Below the pieces are notes generated by a model. The model was not told the DNA's origin. It worked only from the letters and a program-made list of their open reading frames with translations, and made no database searches. Shown here in pieces: positions 35,401-46,600 of a stretch of DNA of 64,000 bases. Made by a program: the position numbers and the translations under genes. The stretch comes from an uncultured Chromatiaceae bacterium (GTDB lineage Bacteria > Pseudomonadota > Gammaproteobacteria > Enterobacterales > Alteromonadaceae): positions 1-64,000 of the forward strand of contig CALJUX010000081.1 in the NCBI GenBank assembly GCA_937978655.1, in the 5' to 3' direction. Each line of letters begins with the position of its first letter. Position 1 is the stretch's first letter.

Positions 35401-37634
35401 ACCCGCGTCACCAGGCGCGCCCGGCTGCCGGCCCGTGCCTGGTGCTGCTGTCGGCCCGGCACGACAGCGCGTTGACGCAGATGGTGACGCAGCTGCTGGC
35501 TTTTATCGGGCGTGAACCCGCAACGGCGCTGGCCGATATTGCCTACACCCTGCAAACCGGCCGGCAGGCGCTGGACTATGCGCTGGCGGTGATCGCCGGC
35601 GATTTGGCGGAATTGCAGGACAAATTACGCCAGTATCTGGCGGGTGCGGCGGCTGACAGTGCCGGTATTTTTGCCGGCAAACGTCAGCGCAATGCCCGGC
35701 AGCGTCAGCCGGTAGAGCCACAAATATTGGCGCAGTGGCTGGCGACGCGGGCGCTGCCGCAGCTGGCCACCGCCTGGCTGGGCGGCGAGGAGCAGATTGA
35801 CTGGCGCCAGTTGTATCCGGCGGGGGCGGCGTTTCGCATTGCATTGCCGGGTTATGTCTACCACCGCCAGCGTTATTGGGTTGAAGTGCCGCCAAACCAG
35901 GCGGCCGCGGCGGCGCTGACGCCGCTGTTGGACCGCAATGTGTCGACGCTGACGCAGACGGTTTTCGTCAAAACTTTCCAGCCGCAGCAGTTTTATCTGG
36001 CAGACCACAAGCTCGGCAACAAATCAGTGTTACCCGGAGTGGTGTCGCTGGAAATGGCCCGGCAGGCTGCCGCGCTGGCCGGTAACGACGCGCCGGTGCT
36101 GGGGCTGGCGGACATTCGCTGGTTAAAACCGCTGGTGGTGGGGGCGCAGGCCGAAACGGTGCAATTGCATTTGCAGCCGGTGGCGGGGCAGCTGCAGTTT
36201 ACTCTGTGCAAAGCTGCTGCCGGTGGCGGCACGCTGCAATATAGTCAGGGCGCCGTGTTGTTGCCGCAGTACTGCAGCGCCGCGCAGCGCCAGCGCTCAG
36301 ACACGCCGCCGCCGCGGCTGGATCAGGCGTTGATCCGCGCGCGTTGCACCGCGTTCAGCGCAGCCGAGACTGACGCGGCGTTTCGCAATTATGGTTTTGA
36401 TTTTGGCCCGACCTTTCAGGTGATCCGGCAGTTATACAGCAACCAGACCGAAGCGATGGCGGTGCTGGCCTTAACGGCGGCACAGCGTCCGGCGCCGGCC
36501 GGTTTTGCGCTGCATCCGGCGCTGCTGGACGCCGCGCTGCGCACCGCTGTTGGCATCGGCGGTTTTGCCGCCGGTGCCGGTTTACCGCTGCCGGTGTCAC
36601 TGGATTTACTGGTGATCCATCAGAGCCTCAGTGCCGACTGCATCAGTTATGCCGTGCTGGCGGCGCAGCAACCGCAGTCGCCACAGCAAACAGCCTATGA
36701 CATTTATCTGTTTAATCCACAGGGCGAGGCGCTGCTGAGTTTATACGGACTGGTAACGCAGGCTGTCAGCCATGTCGCCAGCGCCCGGCCGTCGCCCGCG
36801 GCAGCGCTGCAGTCTGGCCCGCCGGCGGCTGCCGGTTCGCCGACGCAGTGGGTGCTGCATTATCTGACCGGACTGGTGGCTGCCACTATTAAGCTCGAGC
36901 CCAGTCAGCTCGATCCGGCGCTGGCACTGGAGCAATACGGCATCGACTCGGTGATGATCATGGCGATGAATGATCAGCTCGAAACGGTGTTTGGGTCTTC
37001 GGTGCCAAAGACACTGTTCTTTGAATATCCGGATCTGCACAGCCTGGCGGCGTATTTTGCCGAGCATCACAGTGCTGAAGTCGCCACATTGCAGCCGGTC
37101 AGCGCGCCAGCGCCGGCAGTTCTGCTGTCAGGGCCGGCAACACCGGCAGACAGCCGTCCGGTAGTGCTGCAATACCTGCGGACCTTGCTGTCCCGCGTCA
37201 CCAAAGTGGCTGCGGACCAGATCGATGCCGACAGCCCGCTGGAAAACTACGGCGTGGATTCGGTGATGGTGATGGCGATGAACGACGCGCTGGCGCAGCA
37301 GTTTGGTGATGACTTGCCCAAAACGCTGTTTTTTGAATATCAGACGCTGGATGAACTGAGCGGCTTTTTGCAAAGCCATTACCCGGCACAAGTACAGGCG
37401 CTGGGGACAACAGCGCCAGCCTTAGCGCCGGCATCGCCTGAACGCGCCGTCACCCCGGCGAACCCAATAGCGAACCCAGTAGCGGACACAGCGGCGCTGT
37501 TGCCACAGCGTCACACCGCTCCGCTGACGGCTGCCGAGCAGCTGAAACAAAATATCAACGCCCTCAGCGATGCAGAAGTCGAGCAGATGTTGCGCGAACT
37601 GCAGGCTGAGCATGCCCTGGAAACGGAGTTCTGA
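29421..37634 (+). CDS. trans-AT polyketide synthase, KS-DH-KR-ACP-KS-DH-ACP-ACP
   Basis: A 2737-residue cytoplasmic megasynthase. KS1 (about 4-430): Cys173, His308, His354, all intact. DH1 (about 620-900): His642 in DHQVHG and Asp814 in HPAVLDGALQ. KR1 (about 1155-1340): SGGMGGLG and Tyr1305. ACP1: Ser1467 in YGFDSV. KS2 (about 1551-1985): Cys1726 in DTACSGS. DH2 (about 2170-2450): His2196 (the HxxxG Gly is Asn) and Asp2370. ACP2 Ser2510 and ACP3 Ser2614, nearly identical around the serine. There is no AT domain, so malonyl units come from the free-standing ATs at the end of the cluster. It opens with an extending-type KS and no loading domain. Module 2 has a DH but no KR. The start may be the ATG at 29421 (only 2 bp after AAGGAG) or the GTG at 29427. 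Confidence 0.95.
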   Translation: MTVQVAIIGMSCKFPGADNYNEYWDNLCGKTSSITEVPPSRWDWRQYWGDPKSQTQKSHSKWGGFIRDVDAFDAGFFGILPKVAQTMDPQQRLMLELVWSCLEDAGVAPASLRGRPVGVMLGVFNHDYKEAQDNSGAAIEAHYSTGTAASIIANRVSHFFDFKGPSFPVDTACSSSLNAIHSAIQALQFGDCELALAGGVNLLLTPTRHIAFSRMGMLSPTGQCRTFDASADGYVRGEGAGVVLLKPLAQAQANGDAIYAVIKGSAVNHCGETYTLTYPSPAAQAAVIAEAHRRAAVPAGTVSYIETHGTGTPKGDPIEFAGLQQAFQQLAAEQQRPVPVGSCALGSVKTNIGHLEAAAGIAGVIKVVLAMRHRQLPALQNFSALNPAIDLADSPFRLLTDTEVWTSPAPDPQAAPLPLRAGISSFGFGGTNAHLVLEAYTAPATAQAPAVSAALLLLSAKTPDALQRQKINLLAWLEQHPAASLAALSAGLMLGRDHHQFRCSAVVKDVKAAQRWLRDDLAATPMCVALDRDDVDGLAAASQTAQQLLAQLPAPALKKPYADTLRQLAALYLQGASPAWPLLFGHSAVPRLRLPTYPFGRDRHWLARPAPVLPLLQQLVPGDEQVLVHNRFTGQEFFLRDHQVHGAAVLPAAAYLETLVQALGQIIPATASAPALEISDVVWLRPVMPAQGQHEVSLHLRREPAATDPLWRAEFSSKADALAPVKHAQAKGRRLSGTGMTALPDLCYPAAQWQEVAVQQCYQQFRQAGFDYGEAHQTIRLLAQQPDQLLVRLELPSSLQADAAGFQLHPAVLDGALQAAVALLQTSTAQPGQAFLPFSLERLQVFGPTSQVQWAWVRLQTAAGGAALPKIAIDLLAQLPAADGRCQLIAQFTGLGLRPFAAPAATQIPTPVQSRLLKDPVMHITDSYYRPHWFDQPAVAGSIPAGTLLLLGAAADLPALAASLAQQPALAQTRLVLAVYGDTYRHSAGQPYQIRPGEAADLAALLDSLAAAEQLPSHVVVWDQPQHEAPAQQGLTCSAYQAFALVKACFKAVKSARFVHLVAGAGAQVVPLYQALSAFYKTVKVERPAFNGRVVLDCATARPVAAVAAMIAAELSDPQLPTDIRYRAEQRQVRDFVAVSAADLAQTAAPASGFRHGGVYLISGGMGGLGLLVARHLLQQYQATVFLTGRSALSAQKQQLLDSTDAGTSRLFYRSCDITDAAAVSALVSQINQDGYWLHGVIHSAGVIEDSFLLKKPTDTFARVIAPKVQGTLNLDLATRQQPLELFVLFSSVTGVLGNLGQADYAYGNAFEDYFSFWRNDLSAGGARPGTAVSVNWPYWRDGGMVLSEKETEILRKNFGIVPLDNAAGLEALEFAVSAGLAQLAVLPGEAAKIQQVLGVRHLDVANVVAQPAAAHLATPALLSAPATPALKAQVVQYLTALFARTVALPAETFELMAPFSQYGFDSVVMVDLVIELEQTFANLPATLFFEYQNLAELADYFVEHHASYFSAEAQQPPVASMSVPPVATASVLPAAPAPQQAGALSPDQDEIVIIGVSGRYPQADDLSEYWQNLHNGVDCIREIPAERGWDVAALFQPGPATFGKSYSKWGGFLTGVDQFDPLFFGIAPAEAEVMDPHERLFLETVALAIADAGYSPDRLAAPVGVHDHPVGVYVGTMWGDYQLYGVEGGAPKAMLAPRSWYWAVANRISYQFNFSGPSMALDTACSGSLTALHLACEALKRAEISVAVAGGVNLSLHPQKYNSLSDLHFLSSDGRCRSFGAGGDGYVPAEAVGAVILKRRADALRDGDFIYAVIKGTTLNHGGKTSGFTVPNPNRQAALIKDALARAGVDPAHISYVEAHGTGTSLGDPIEITGLSKAFGQSQPQRCAIGSVKSNIGHAEAAAGIAGITKILLQLKHRTLVPSLHSATPNPYLKLAQSPFYVLQAAQPWLRPTVQDARSGAVTELPLLAGLSSFGAGGANAHVILAEYPPELDPRHQARPAAGPCLVLLSARHDSALTQMVTQLLAFIGREPATALADIAYTLQTGRQALDYALAVIAGDLAELQDKLRQYLAGAAADSAGIFAGKRQRNARQRQPVEPQILAQWLATRALPQLATAWLGGEEQIDWRQLYPAGAAFRIALPGYVYHRQRYWVEVPPNQAAAAALTPLLDRNVSTLTQTVFVKTFQPQQFYLADHKLGNKSVLPGVVSLEMARQAAALAGNDAPVLGLADIRWLKPLVVGAQAETVQLHLQPVAGQLQFTLCKAAAGGGTLQYSQGAVLLPQYCSAAQRQRSDTPPPRLDQALIRARCTAFSAAETDAAFRNYGFDFGPTFQVIRQLYSNQTEAMAVLALTAAQRPAPAGFALHPALLDAALRTAVGIGGFAAGAGLPLPVSLDLLVIHQSLSADCISYAVLAAQQPQSPQQTAYDIYLFNPQGEALLSLYGLVTQAVSHVASARPSPAAALQSGPPAAAGSPTQWVLHYLTGLVAATIKLEPSQLDPALALEQYGIDSVMIMAMNDQLETVFGSSVPKTLFFEYPDLHSLAAYFAEHHSAEVATLQPVSAPAPAVLLSGPATPADSRPVVLQYLRTLLSRVTKVAADQIDADSPLENYGVDSVMVMAMNDALAQQFGDDLPKTLFFEYQTLDELSGFLQSHYPAQVQALGTTAPALAPASPERAVTPANPIANPVADTAALLPQRHTAPLTAAEQLKQNINALSDAEVEQMLRELQAEHALETEF

Positions 37635-37635
37635 G

Positions 37636-40600
37636 ATGGATTCGACTAGCGAACAAAAACGTGAATTACTGACCAAATTGCTGCAACAAAAACTGGCGGC
37701 CAAAGCGCAGGCCAGCGCGCAGCCTTATCCGGCCGATGCCATTGCGGTGATTGGTGTCGCAGGCCGTTATCCGCAGGCGCCGGACCTGACGCAGTTCTGG
37801 CAAAATCTGCTGGCGGGCCGTGACTGCATCAGCGAAGTGCCGGCCAGCCGCTGGTCATGGCAGCAATACCGGCAAGGCCATCAGGGCGATTCGGCCCGGG
37901 TGTATGGCGGTTTTATCAGTGACGTGGATGCCTTTGATCCGCAGTTTTTTGCTATCTCGCCGCGTGAAGCCGTCACGATGGACCCGCAGGAGCGGTTATT
38001 CCTGCAAACGGCCTGGCATACCATCGAAGATGCCGGTTATACCCCGGCGAATTTAGCCGGTGGCAAGGTCGGCGTTTTTGTCGGTGCGATGAATGCAAAT
38101 TATTCGATGCTGGGGGCCGCGCGCTGGGCCCAGACCCAGCAGACCGAACAAATTTATATGTGCAACCCGATGTTCTGGTCCCTGGCCAACCGGGTGTCTT
38201 ATACGCTGAATTTCAGCGGCCCGAGTCTGGCGGTGGATACCGCTTGTTCTTCGTCACTGACCGCTATCCATCTGGCCTGCGACAGCATCCGCCGCGACGA
38301 ATGTGAGGTGGCGCTGGCTGGCGGCGTCAATCTGATCCTGCATCCGGCGCAAATGGAAGTGCTGGCGAAAAAAGGCATGCTGTCGGCCACCGGCAAGTGC
38401 CACAGTTTTGGTCAGGGCGCCGATGGTTTTGCCGACGGCGAAGGCGTGGGTGCGGTGCTGCTGAAACCACTGCAGCTGGCGCTGCGCGACGGCGATAATA
38501 TCTATGCCATTATCCGCGGCAGTTCGATCAATGCCGGCGGTAAAACCAGTGGTTATACCGTGCCAAATCCGCTGGCGCAGGCCAGCCTGATCCGGCGGGT
38601 GCTGCGTCAGGCGAAAGTGGACCCGCGTGAGATCAGTTATGTCGAGGCGCACGGCACCGGCACCGCGTTAGGTGACCCAATTGAAGTGCGCGGCCTGGTC
38701 AAAGCATTTGGGGTGGACCCGGAGCGGCAGCAATATTGTGCGCTGGGATCGGTCAAAGCCAACATTGGCCATCTGGAAGCGGCGGCCGGCATCTCGGGAT
38801 TCAGTAAAATTCTGCTGCAGATGCGACACCAGACGCTGGTGCCCACCATTAATGCCGCAATGCCCAGTACCTATATTGATTTCAAAAACTCGCCGTTTTA
38901 TCTGCAGCAAAGTGCTGCTGGCTGGCGGGTTGGTCAGGCAAAACTGGCGGCGATCAGCTCCTTTGGCGCCGGTGGTGCTAATGCCCATGTCATTTTGCAA
39001 TCTTTTGAAGCGCCCCGGCGTGATGCGGACACGGCACCGCTTTGTCTGGTGTTGTTGTCTGCAGCGCAGCCGCAGCAGCTGACTCAGCTGGTGCAGGCGC
39101 TGGCCGACCGGCTCGGTGCGGCGGAACCCGCGCTGCAGCTCAGTGATATCGCCCATACCTTATGGGAAGGCCGGCAGGATCAGGCCGCGCGTCTGGCGCT
39201 GCTGGTGGCAGACCTGGCCGCATTGCAGGCAGGGCTGCAGGCTTATCTGCGTGGTGCGCCTGATGTGGCCGGCCTGTTCAGTGGCACTGTCAGTACTCAT
39301 GTGACGCCAGAGCCGCAGCCGGTGCCGGCGCTGACGACCGCGGCGCTGAGCGCATTTGCCAGCGCCTGGGTGACAGGCAGTGTCAAAAAGCCGGGCGGGG
39401 TTTATGCACAGTGCCGGCCCAGACGGGTGTCGTTACCGGGCTATCCGTTTTTGCAGGAGCGTTATTGGCTGCCGGAATTGCAGGCGTCTGCGGCGTCTGC
39501 GTCTTTGCTGCAAGCGTCTGTGCTGCAAGCGGCGCCGGAGTCTGTGCTGCCGGCAGTGGCGGCGGCCACTTTTAATACGCCGGCGTCCCGGCCGGCCGCG
39601 ACAACAGGCAGTCGTTTTCTGACGCGCGGCTGGCAGCTGCAGCCTGCTGGTACTGCCTGCGCCACTGGTCATGTGCTGGTGTTTCTGCCCGCCGGAGCCG
39701 ACGCTGCGCTGCTCGCTGGCCAGTTCAGCCAGCTCAGTGTGGTCACGGCCGGTCCGGCCTTTGCCGACCTTGGCCTGGGCCAGTATCAAATCAACCCCGA
39801 TGTGCCGGAACAGCTGGCGTTGTTACTGCAGCAGGTACAGCAGCAGGCGGCGCTGGCTGGCATTATTTACCACTGGCAGGACAGCGCTATTGAGCTCAAT
39901 GCCATCACGCCGCACAGCGAAAGCTGCTATGCCGGCATCCGGCCTTTAGTCAGTCTGGTGCAGCAACTGCAGCAGCTGGCGCTCGCCACGCCATTGCTGT
40001 TGTGGGCACAGGACCACGGCAGTCTGGCCGACTTGTCCGCGCTGGCGCAAAGCGGTTTTGTCAAATCGGTTAAAGCCGAACAACCGGACTGGTTTATCCG
40101 TCAGGTGCTGTTTGGCGATGACATGGCGCCGGAGGCGCAGGTTGCCGCACTGGCGCGTGAACTGGCGCAGCCTGCGCCAGCGGCGCCGGTGGTGAAGTAT
40201 CAGCAGCAGCAACGCTGGACCGAGCAGTTGCAAGCTGTTGACCTGACGCCTGCTCTGACCCCGACGGCCTGGCTCAAACCCGGCGGTGTGTATCTGATCA
40301 CCGGCGGCATGGGCGGGCTGGGGCAGTTGCTGGCTCAACATATCGCGGCACAGGGCGGCATGAAACTGGCGCTGACTGGTCGTTCTGCACTTAGCGAGTC
40401 ACAACAGGCCTGGCTGCAAACGCTCAGGGCCGGGCAGAATGAAGTGGTGTATTACCGCTGTGACATCAGCGCTGAGGCTGAGGTCCAGCTGCTGTTTGAA
40501 AAGATCCGGCATCGTTTTGTCCATCTCAACGGCATCCTGCACAGCGCCGGCGTGATCCGCGACAGTTTGCTTCGACACAAAAGCTGGGCTGATTTTAACG

Positions 40601-43600
40601 CGGTGATCGACAGTAAAATCAAAGGCAGTTTTTACCTCGATCAGGCCAGTGCCGCACTGCCGCTGGACTTTTTTGTCGCCTTCTCGTCGGTCAGTGCGCT
40701 GCTTGGCAACGCCGGCCAGAGTGACTATGCCTTCGGTAACGCTTATCTGGATGCGTTGTGTCACTGGCGGGCGCAGCTGAGCCAGCAGGGCTTACGCAGC
40801 GGCAAAAGTGTGGCGGTGAACTGGCCGCTGTGGCAACACGGGGGCATGCAAATCGCGCCGGCGCTGCTTGAGCAGCTGCGCCAGTCGGTGGGTATGCTGC
40901 CGTTAACCACGGCGCAGGGCCTGCAGATGTTGGATCAAATCATGGCCGGCCCCTGGTCGCAGGTGATGCCGTTGTATGGCGAACTGGCCACGCTGGACCG
41001 GGCGCTGGCGCGCTTTAATGGCGTCAGCGTGCATGGTGTCAGCCCGGCGCCGGCCGGCGCTGTCAATGCTGCACCCTCTGCCGCGCAGGCGGGCGCACTG
41101 GACGCGCAGTTGCGGGCGAAGATCGCCAAAGCCTTACAGCTCAGTGCCGATCGGATCGACGCCGACAAGCCGTTTGGCGACTTAGGTTTTGATTCCATCG
41201 TGTTGCGTGAATTTGCCGCCGATGTCGGCGCCAGCCTGCAGCTGGAGTTGTCGCCGGCGCTGTTATTTTCCTGCAACACGGTAAATAAACTCAAAGCATA
41301 TCTGCTGAACGAACTGGCGCAGACTGCGGTGCCGGTTGCGGTGCCGCTGCCAGCACCGGACGCGGTCACGCCGCAAAACGGGGCAGAGCTGGCCGCGCCG
41401 GCACCAGCGGCGCCGGGGGCGCCTGAGCCTGTGGCAATTATCGGGATGGATGGCATGTTACCGGGCGCCGCCGACCTGGACAGCTTCTGGCAGAATCTGT
41501 GCAACGGCGTGGACCCAATCCAGGAAGTGCCGGCCAGCCGCTTTCGCTGGCAGGAGCATTTTGACAGCCGGCTGGGCCAAACCAACAAAAGCACGTCGAA
41601 ATGGGGCGGCTTTATGCCGCAGATCGAAAATTTTGATCATCAGTTTTTTGACCTGAGCGCGCAGGAAGCCATTTACATGGACCCGCAGCAGCGGCTGTTT
41701 TTGCAAACGGTGTGGAACACTATCGAAGCGGCCGGTTACAACGCCGCGGATTTAGCCACAACGGCGGTCGGGGTTTTTGTCGGCGTTGAGTTCAGCGATT
41801 ACAAAGAGTATCTGGCCCAGCAGGGCGGGCGTTTTAATGCCGAAATGGTGGTTGGCAATGCGCTGAACATGATCCCGAACCGCATTTCTTATTATTTTGA
41901 TTTTACCGGTCCGAGTGAAGCCATTGATACGGCCTGCTCCAGCAGTCTGGTGGCGATCCAGCGGGCGGTGCGCTCGATCCAGTCCGGCGAATCGACGATG
42001 GCCATTGCCGGCGGGGTCAGTGTGATCCTGTCCGCCAACACGATGATCGGCACCAGCCAGCTGAATATTTATTCGCCGGATGGCCGCTGCAAAACCTTTG
42101 ATCAAGCTGCCAATGGTTATGTCAAAGGCGAGGGCGTGGCGGCAGTGCTGTTAAAGCCATTGTCGGCGGCGCTGCGCGATGGCGACAATATTCTGGCCGT
42201 GATCAAAGGCGCTGCGGTTAATCATGGTGGCCGCAGCAACTCGATCACGGCGCCTAATCCGGCTGCGCAGGCCCGGCTGTTGGTGCAGGCCTACAGCGAA
42301 GCCGGTATCAGTGCCGAACGGGTGTCTTATCTGGAGCTGCATGGCACTGCCACCAGTCTGGGCGATCCGGTGGAAGTGGAAGGGCTGAAATCAGCTTTTG
42401 CCCGGCTGAGCGCCGGTCAGGCTGCAGTCAGGCAGCAGTATTGTGGCATCGGTTCCGTCAAGTCCAATATCGGTCACCTCGAGCCGGCCGCCGGTATTGC
42501 CGGTCTGCTGAAAGTGGTGTTGTCGCTGCAGGCCGGCCAGCTGCCGGCAAATCTGCATTTTAACCAGCTCAATCCGCTGATCCGGCTGGAGCAGTCGCCG
42601 TTTTATATTGTCAGCAAAACCCAGGCCTGGCCGCGCCAGACCGGCCCGCAAGGCCAGCTGTTGCCACGGGTTGCCGGCGTCAGTTCCTTTGGCTTTGGCG
42701 GCACCAACGCGCATGTGGTACTGGAAGAAGCCATGCCACAACCGCTGGCACAGCCCGAAGCCGTGGCCGGGCCTTTCCTGCTGTTGCTGTCGGCCAGAAC
42801 TGTCGACCAGTTACGGCAACGGGTCAGCGCTTTATTAGCCTGGCTGGCGACACCAGCCGGCCAGCGTGTGGCTTGCCGGGATTTGATTTATACCCTGCAG
42901 GTTGGCCGGCAGCCGATGGCTGAGCGACTGGCGCTGACGGTGCAGGATCTGGCCGATCTGCAGCAGCAGTTGCGACAGTATCTGCAAGGCGAACTGGACG
43001 AAAGCCGCTGCCGTGGCAGCCGTGACACCGGCTTGCAGCGGTTGCACGACCTGCTGGATGCCAATGTGCGCCAGTACATTCTGCACAGTGGTCACAACGG
43101 GCAACTGGCCCGCTGGTGGTTGCTTGGCGTTAATTTTGACTGGGCGCAGTGCTATCAACAGACGCCGGCCCGCCGTCTGCGCTTGCCGCAGTATCCTTTT
43201 GCCCAGACCCGTTGCTGGCCAGATCGCGCCGATACCTCGCCCGCAGAGCCGGCAGTTGCAGCGGTTGCTGCTGTTGCTGTGACCGCGCCAGCGCCGGTGG
43301 TGGCCACAAGCCCTTCACCAGCTCAGGCCGAACAGGCAGATCTGGCAGGCCAGATCCGGCAAAAAGTGGCACAGCTGAGTGGTGTTGCTGTGCCTAAGCT
43401 CAGTGACAGCGTCCATCTGGCGGCGGATCTGGCAATCGATTCGATTAAAATGATGAGCCTGATCAATGAATTGATCATGGCGCGGCCCGAAGCAGAACTG
43501 CAGTATTTTAATCAGCTGGGTATGAGTCAGATCCTGGGGCAGGCGCATACGCTGGCGGATCTGATCGACATCTTCCGTCAGGCGGCCGACAGCGCGGCTG

Positions 43601-46600
43601 CCGCGCCTGCAACGCAGGTCGCAGTGCCCGCAGGCGCTGTTGCCACAGCGGCTGTCGCCACAGTCGATGACACAGTAGTCGATGACACAGTGCCGCTGCT
43701 GGCGGCGCAGTATCTGTTTTTGCCGGCGTACTTTTTAACCAACTCCAGTTCCTTGTGTTCGTCCGTTACGCTGCGTGGCCCGCTGGATGTCACCGTGGCC
43801 AATGCTGCCTGGCAGCAGCTGATCCAACGCCATCCGGTGTTGCAGCTGCAATGGCGCTGGCCGGGGAAAAAACAGGCCACTTTTGCCGACGTTCAGGCCC
43901 GTTTTATCACTGAGTGGGAGCCACCGCTGATGCAGTGCCATGATCTGCGTGCTGAGGCCGATCAGGCCGCGGTGCTGGAACAGGCTTTTAATACCCAACT
44001 GAACCGGCACTGGGATATCGAGGCGTGGCCGCTGCATGAATTTGCGCTCTATCGCACCGGCGAGCAGGAGCATGTGTTGTTCTGGAGCAATGAACATCTG
44101 ATCTGCGACGGCCTGAGCAACCAACAGGCGCTGCGCGAGTTTTTGCAGCTGTACGCCGCAGAGCTTGCCGGCGAAACCCTGCCGTTGCCGCCTTGCCATC
44201 AGCCGGAACAGTATGTGGCGCTGGTCCGGCGCATCAATGCGGCAGTGGCGGAGCGTCACGACACCGGCGCGCTGCCGGCGGTCAGCGGCAGTTTTGTGTT
44301 TAATCCGCAAGAACAGCAGCGCGATCGCAGCAAGGTGCATTTTGTCTGCCGCAAACAGGTGCTGAGCGCGGCGCTGACCGCACAGCTGACCGAACTGAGC
44401 CGGCGCAGCCGCTATTCCATCAATACGCTGCTGCTGCTGGCTTTTGCCCGGGTGATTGCCGGTTATGCCGACCCGGCCCGGCAGATTATTCTGCAGGTGC
44501 CCACCGGCGGGCGCAATTATGCGGATCTGGCCGTGCAGGACACACTCGGCTGTTTTGCGCAGAATTTGTCGCTGGCTTTTGACCCGGCCACTCTGGCTGA
44601 CCTGCCACAGGCGCTGGAACAGATCCAGCGCAGCATCGACACTGCGATCCTGTACGGCGCCGACCACCAGCAGGCGCAGGAACTGAGCGCGCTGGTGCAG
44701 CAACTGCCGCTGACTGAGCAGGATCAGCTGCCGGATCACGCCGCGGCGCTGATGCTGGCGGCGGTGAAGTCCAACCTGTATTTCCCTTATACCGGCCAGA
44801 CCGGCATTGCCAACACTTACGGACCGCTGCAGGTGTTGCAATACAGCGCCGGCACGTCCAATTCGCCGGGCAGTATTGATGTACTGCAGGAGATTTTCGA
44901 CGCGCAGCTGCATGTGTTTGTGAACTACGACCAGAGCTTTTTTTCCGCGGATTTTATTGAAGCCTTGTTGCAACGTTATCTGGCGGCATTAGAGACGCTG
45001 ACCGCATCTGCGGTCACTGCTGCAGCAACGGCCGAAGTGCCGGCCGTGCTTTGCAGCACCGCTTCGCCTGAGCTTGCCGCCGCGCCTGCTGCATTGGTGC
45101 TAGCAGTGGCCCGGCAGGTGTTGCCCCGGCCGTTACAGAGCGCCGATCTGACCAAAGACCTGGAAGCAGACCTCGGCGTGGATTCGATAGACAAAATCCG
45201 TCTGGTTGCCCAGTTACACCGTGAGGACGCCCGGGTCGACCGCGCCGCGCTGGTGAAGTGCCGCAGTCTGGCTGAACTGGCGGCCAGCATGCCATCGGCA
45301 GAACCCGCTGCAGACGCCGGCCCGCAGCCGTGCTGTCAGACGCCGCTGGAACAGATTGTCCTGCAGGCGCAACGCACGCCGGATGCCATCGCAGTGCTGA
45401 GTCCGCAAGGTAAAGCCATCACCTACCGGCAGCTGGATCAACAATCGAATCAGCTGGCGCGTTTATTAATTGCCGACGGCACCGGCCACCATGATCGGGT
45501 CGGTGTGTTGTGCAACCGTGGCCCGCTGATGCTGGTCGCTATTCTGGCGGCGCTGAAAACCGGTGCCGCTTATGTGCCACTGGACCCGACTTATCCGCCG
45601 GAGCGGCTGCGTTACATTCTCCAGCATGCCGGCGTGCGGCTGTTGTTGACCGATCCGGCGCTGCTGGAGCTGGCCAGCGGGCTCTGTGACGACGAAGCGC
45701 CAAGGCTGGTGTTGCTCGATGACAGCGCCGCGCCAGTCCCGGCGAAGTGCCGCCACAGCAGCGCCGCACAGTGGCGCACGCTTAGTGACACGGCGCTTGC
45801 ACTGACCATAGATCCGGCCGACCCGATGGTGGTGTTATTTACCTCAGGTTCTACCGGCAAGCCAAAAGGTGTGGTGCTGGCTCATGCCGGTTACCACAAC
45901 CGGCTGCATTGGCATCAGCGGCTGTTTGCGCTGCAACCGGGCGAGCGGGTGGCGCAAAAAACCTCCTGCTGTTTTGATGTCTCGCTGTGGGAGTTGTTCT
46001 GGCCGCTGATGTTTGGCGGCGTAGTTTGTGCGGTCGAGAAGCAGACAGTGGCCAATCCGTGGGAATTTGCCGACTGGCTGGAAAACACCGGGATTAATTT
46101 TGCTCATTTTGTGCCGTCGATGTTTGGCGCATTTATCAGCAATATCGATACGCAAAAACATCAGTTCCGCCAGTTGCGCTGGCTGGCCTTTTCCGGCGAA
46201 GCGCTGGCGACACATATGGTGCAGCAGTGGATTGACGCCTATCAGCTGCGGGTGGGGCTGTGCAATCTGTATGGCCCGACCGAAGCCTCTATTGACGTGA
46301 CTTACCATGTGATCCGGCAACGTCCGGCTGATGCAGAACCGGTGCCGATCGGCAAGGCTATCGACCACGTAGCGCTGCGGGTGCTGGATGACAGTGGCCA
46401 GCCCGTGCCTGCCGGCACTATGGGCGAGCTGTACATTGGAGGTATTCAGCTGGCCAGCGGTTATTTGCACGAACCGGAATTAACGGCCAAAGCCTTTATC
46501 CCTAACCCATTTCCCGACATCAGCGGGCCGACGCTGTACCGCACCGGCGATCTGGTGACGCAACAGCCAGACGGCCTGCTGCACTATCATGGCCGCACCG

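Noticed and set aside
37422..44973. Long open frames on the minus strand and in other frames through the megasynthase genes
   Set aside because: They are shadows caused by the GC-rich codon pattern; their translations are Arg/Pro/Gln-rich without domains.
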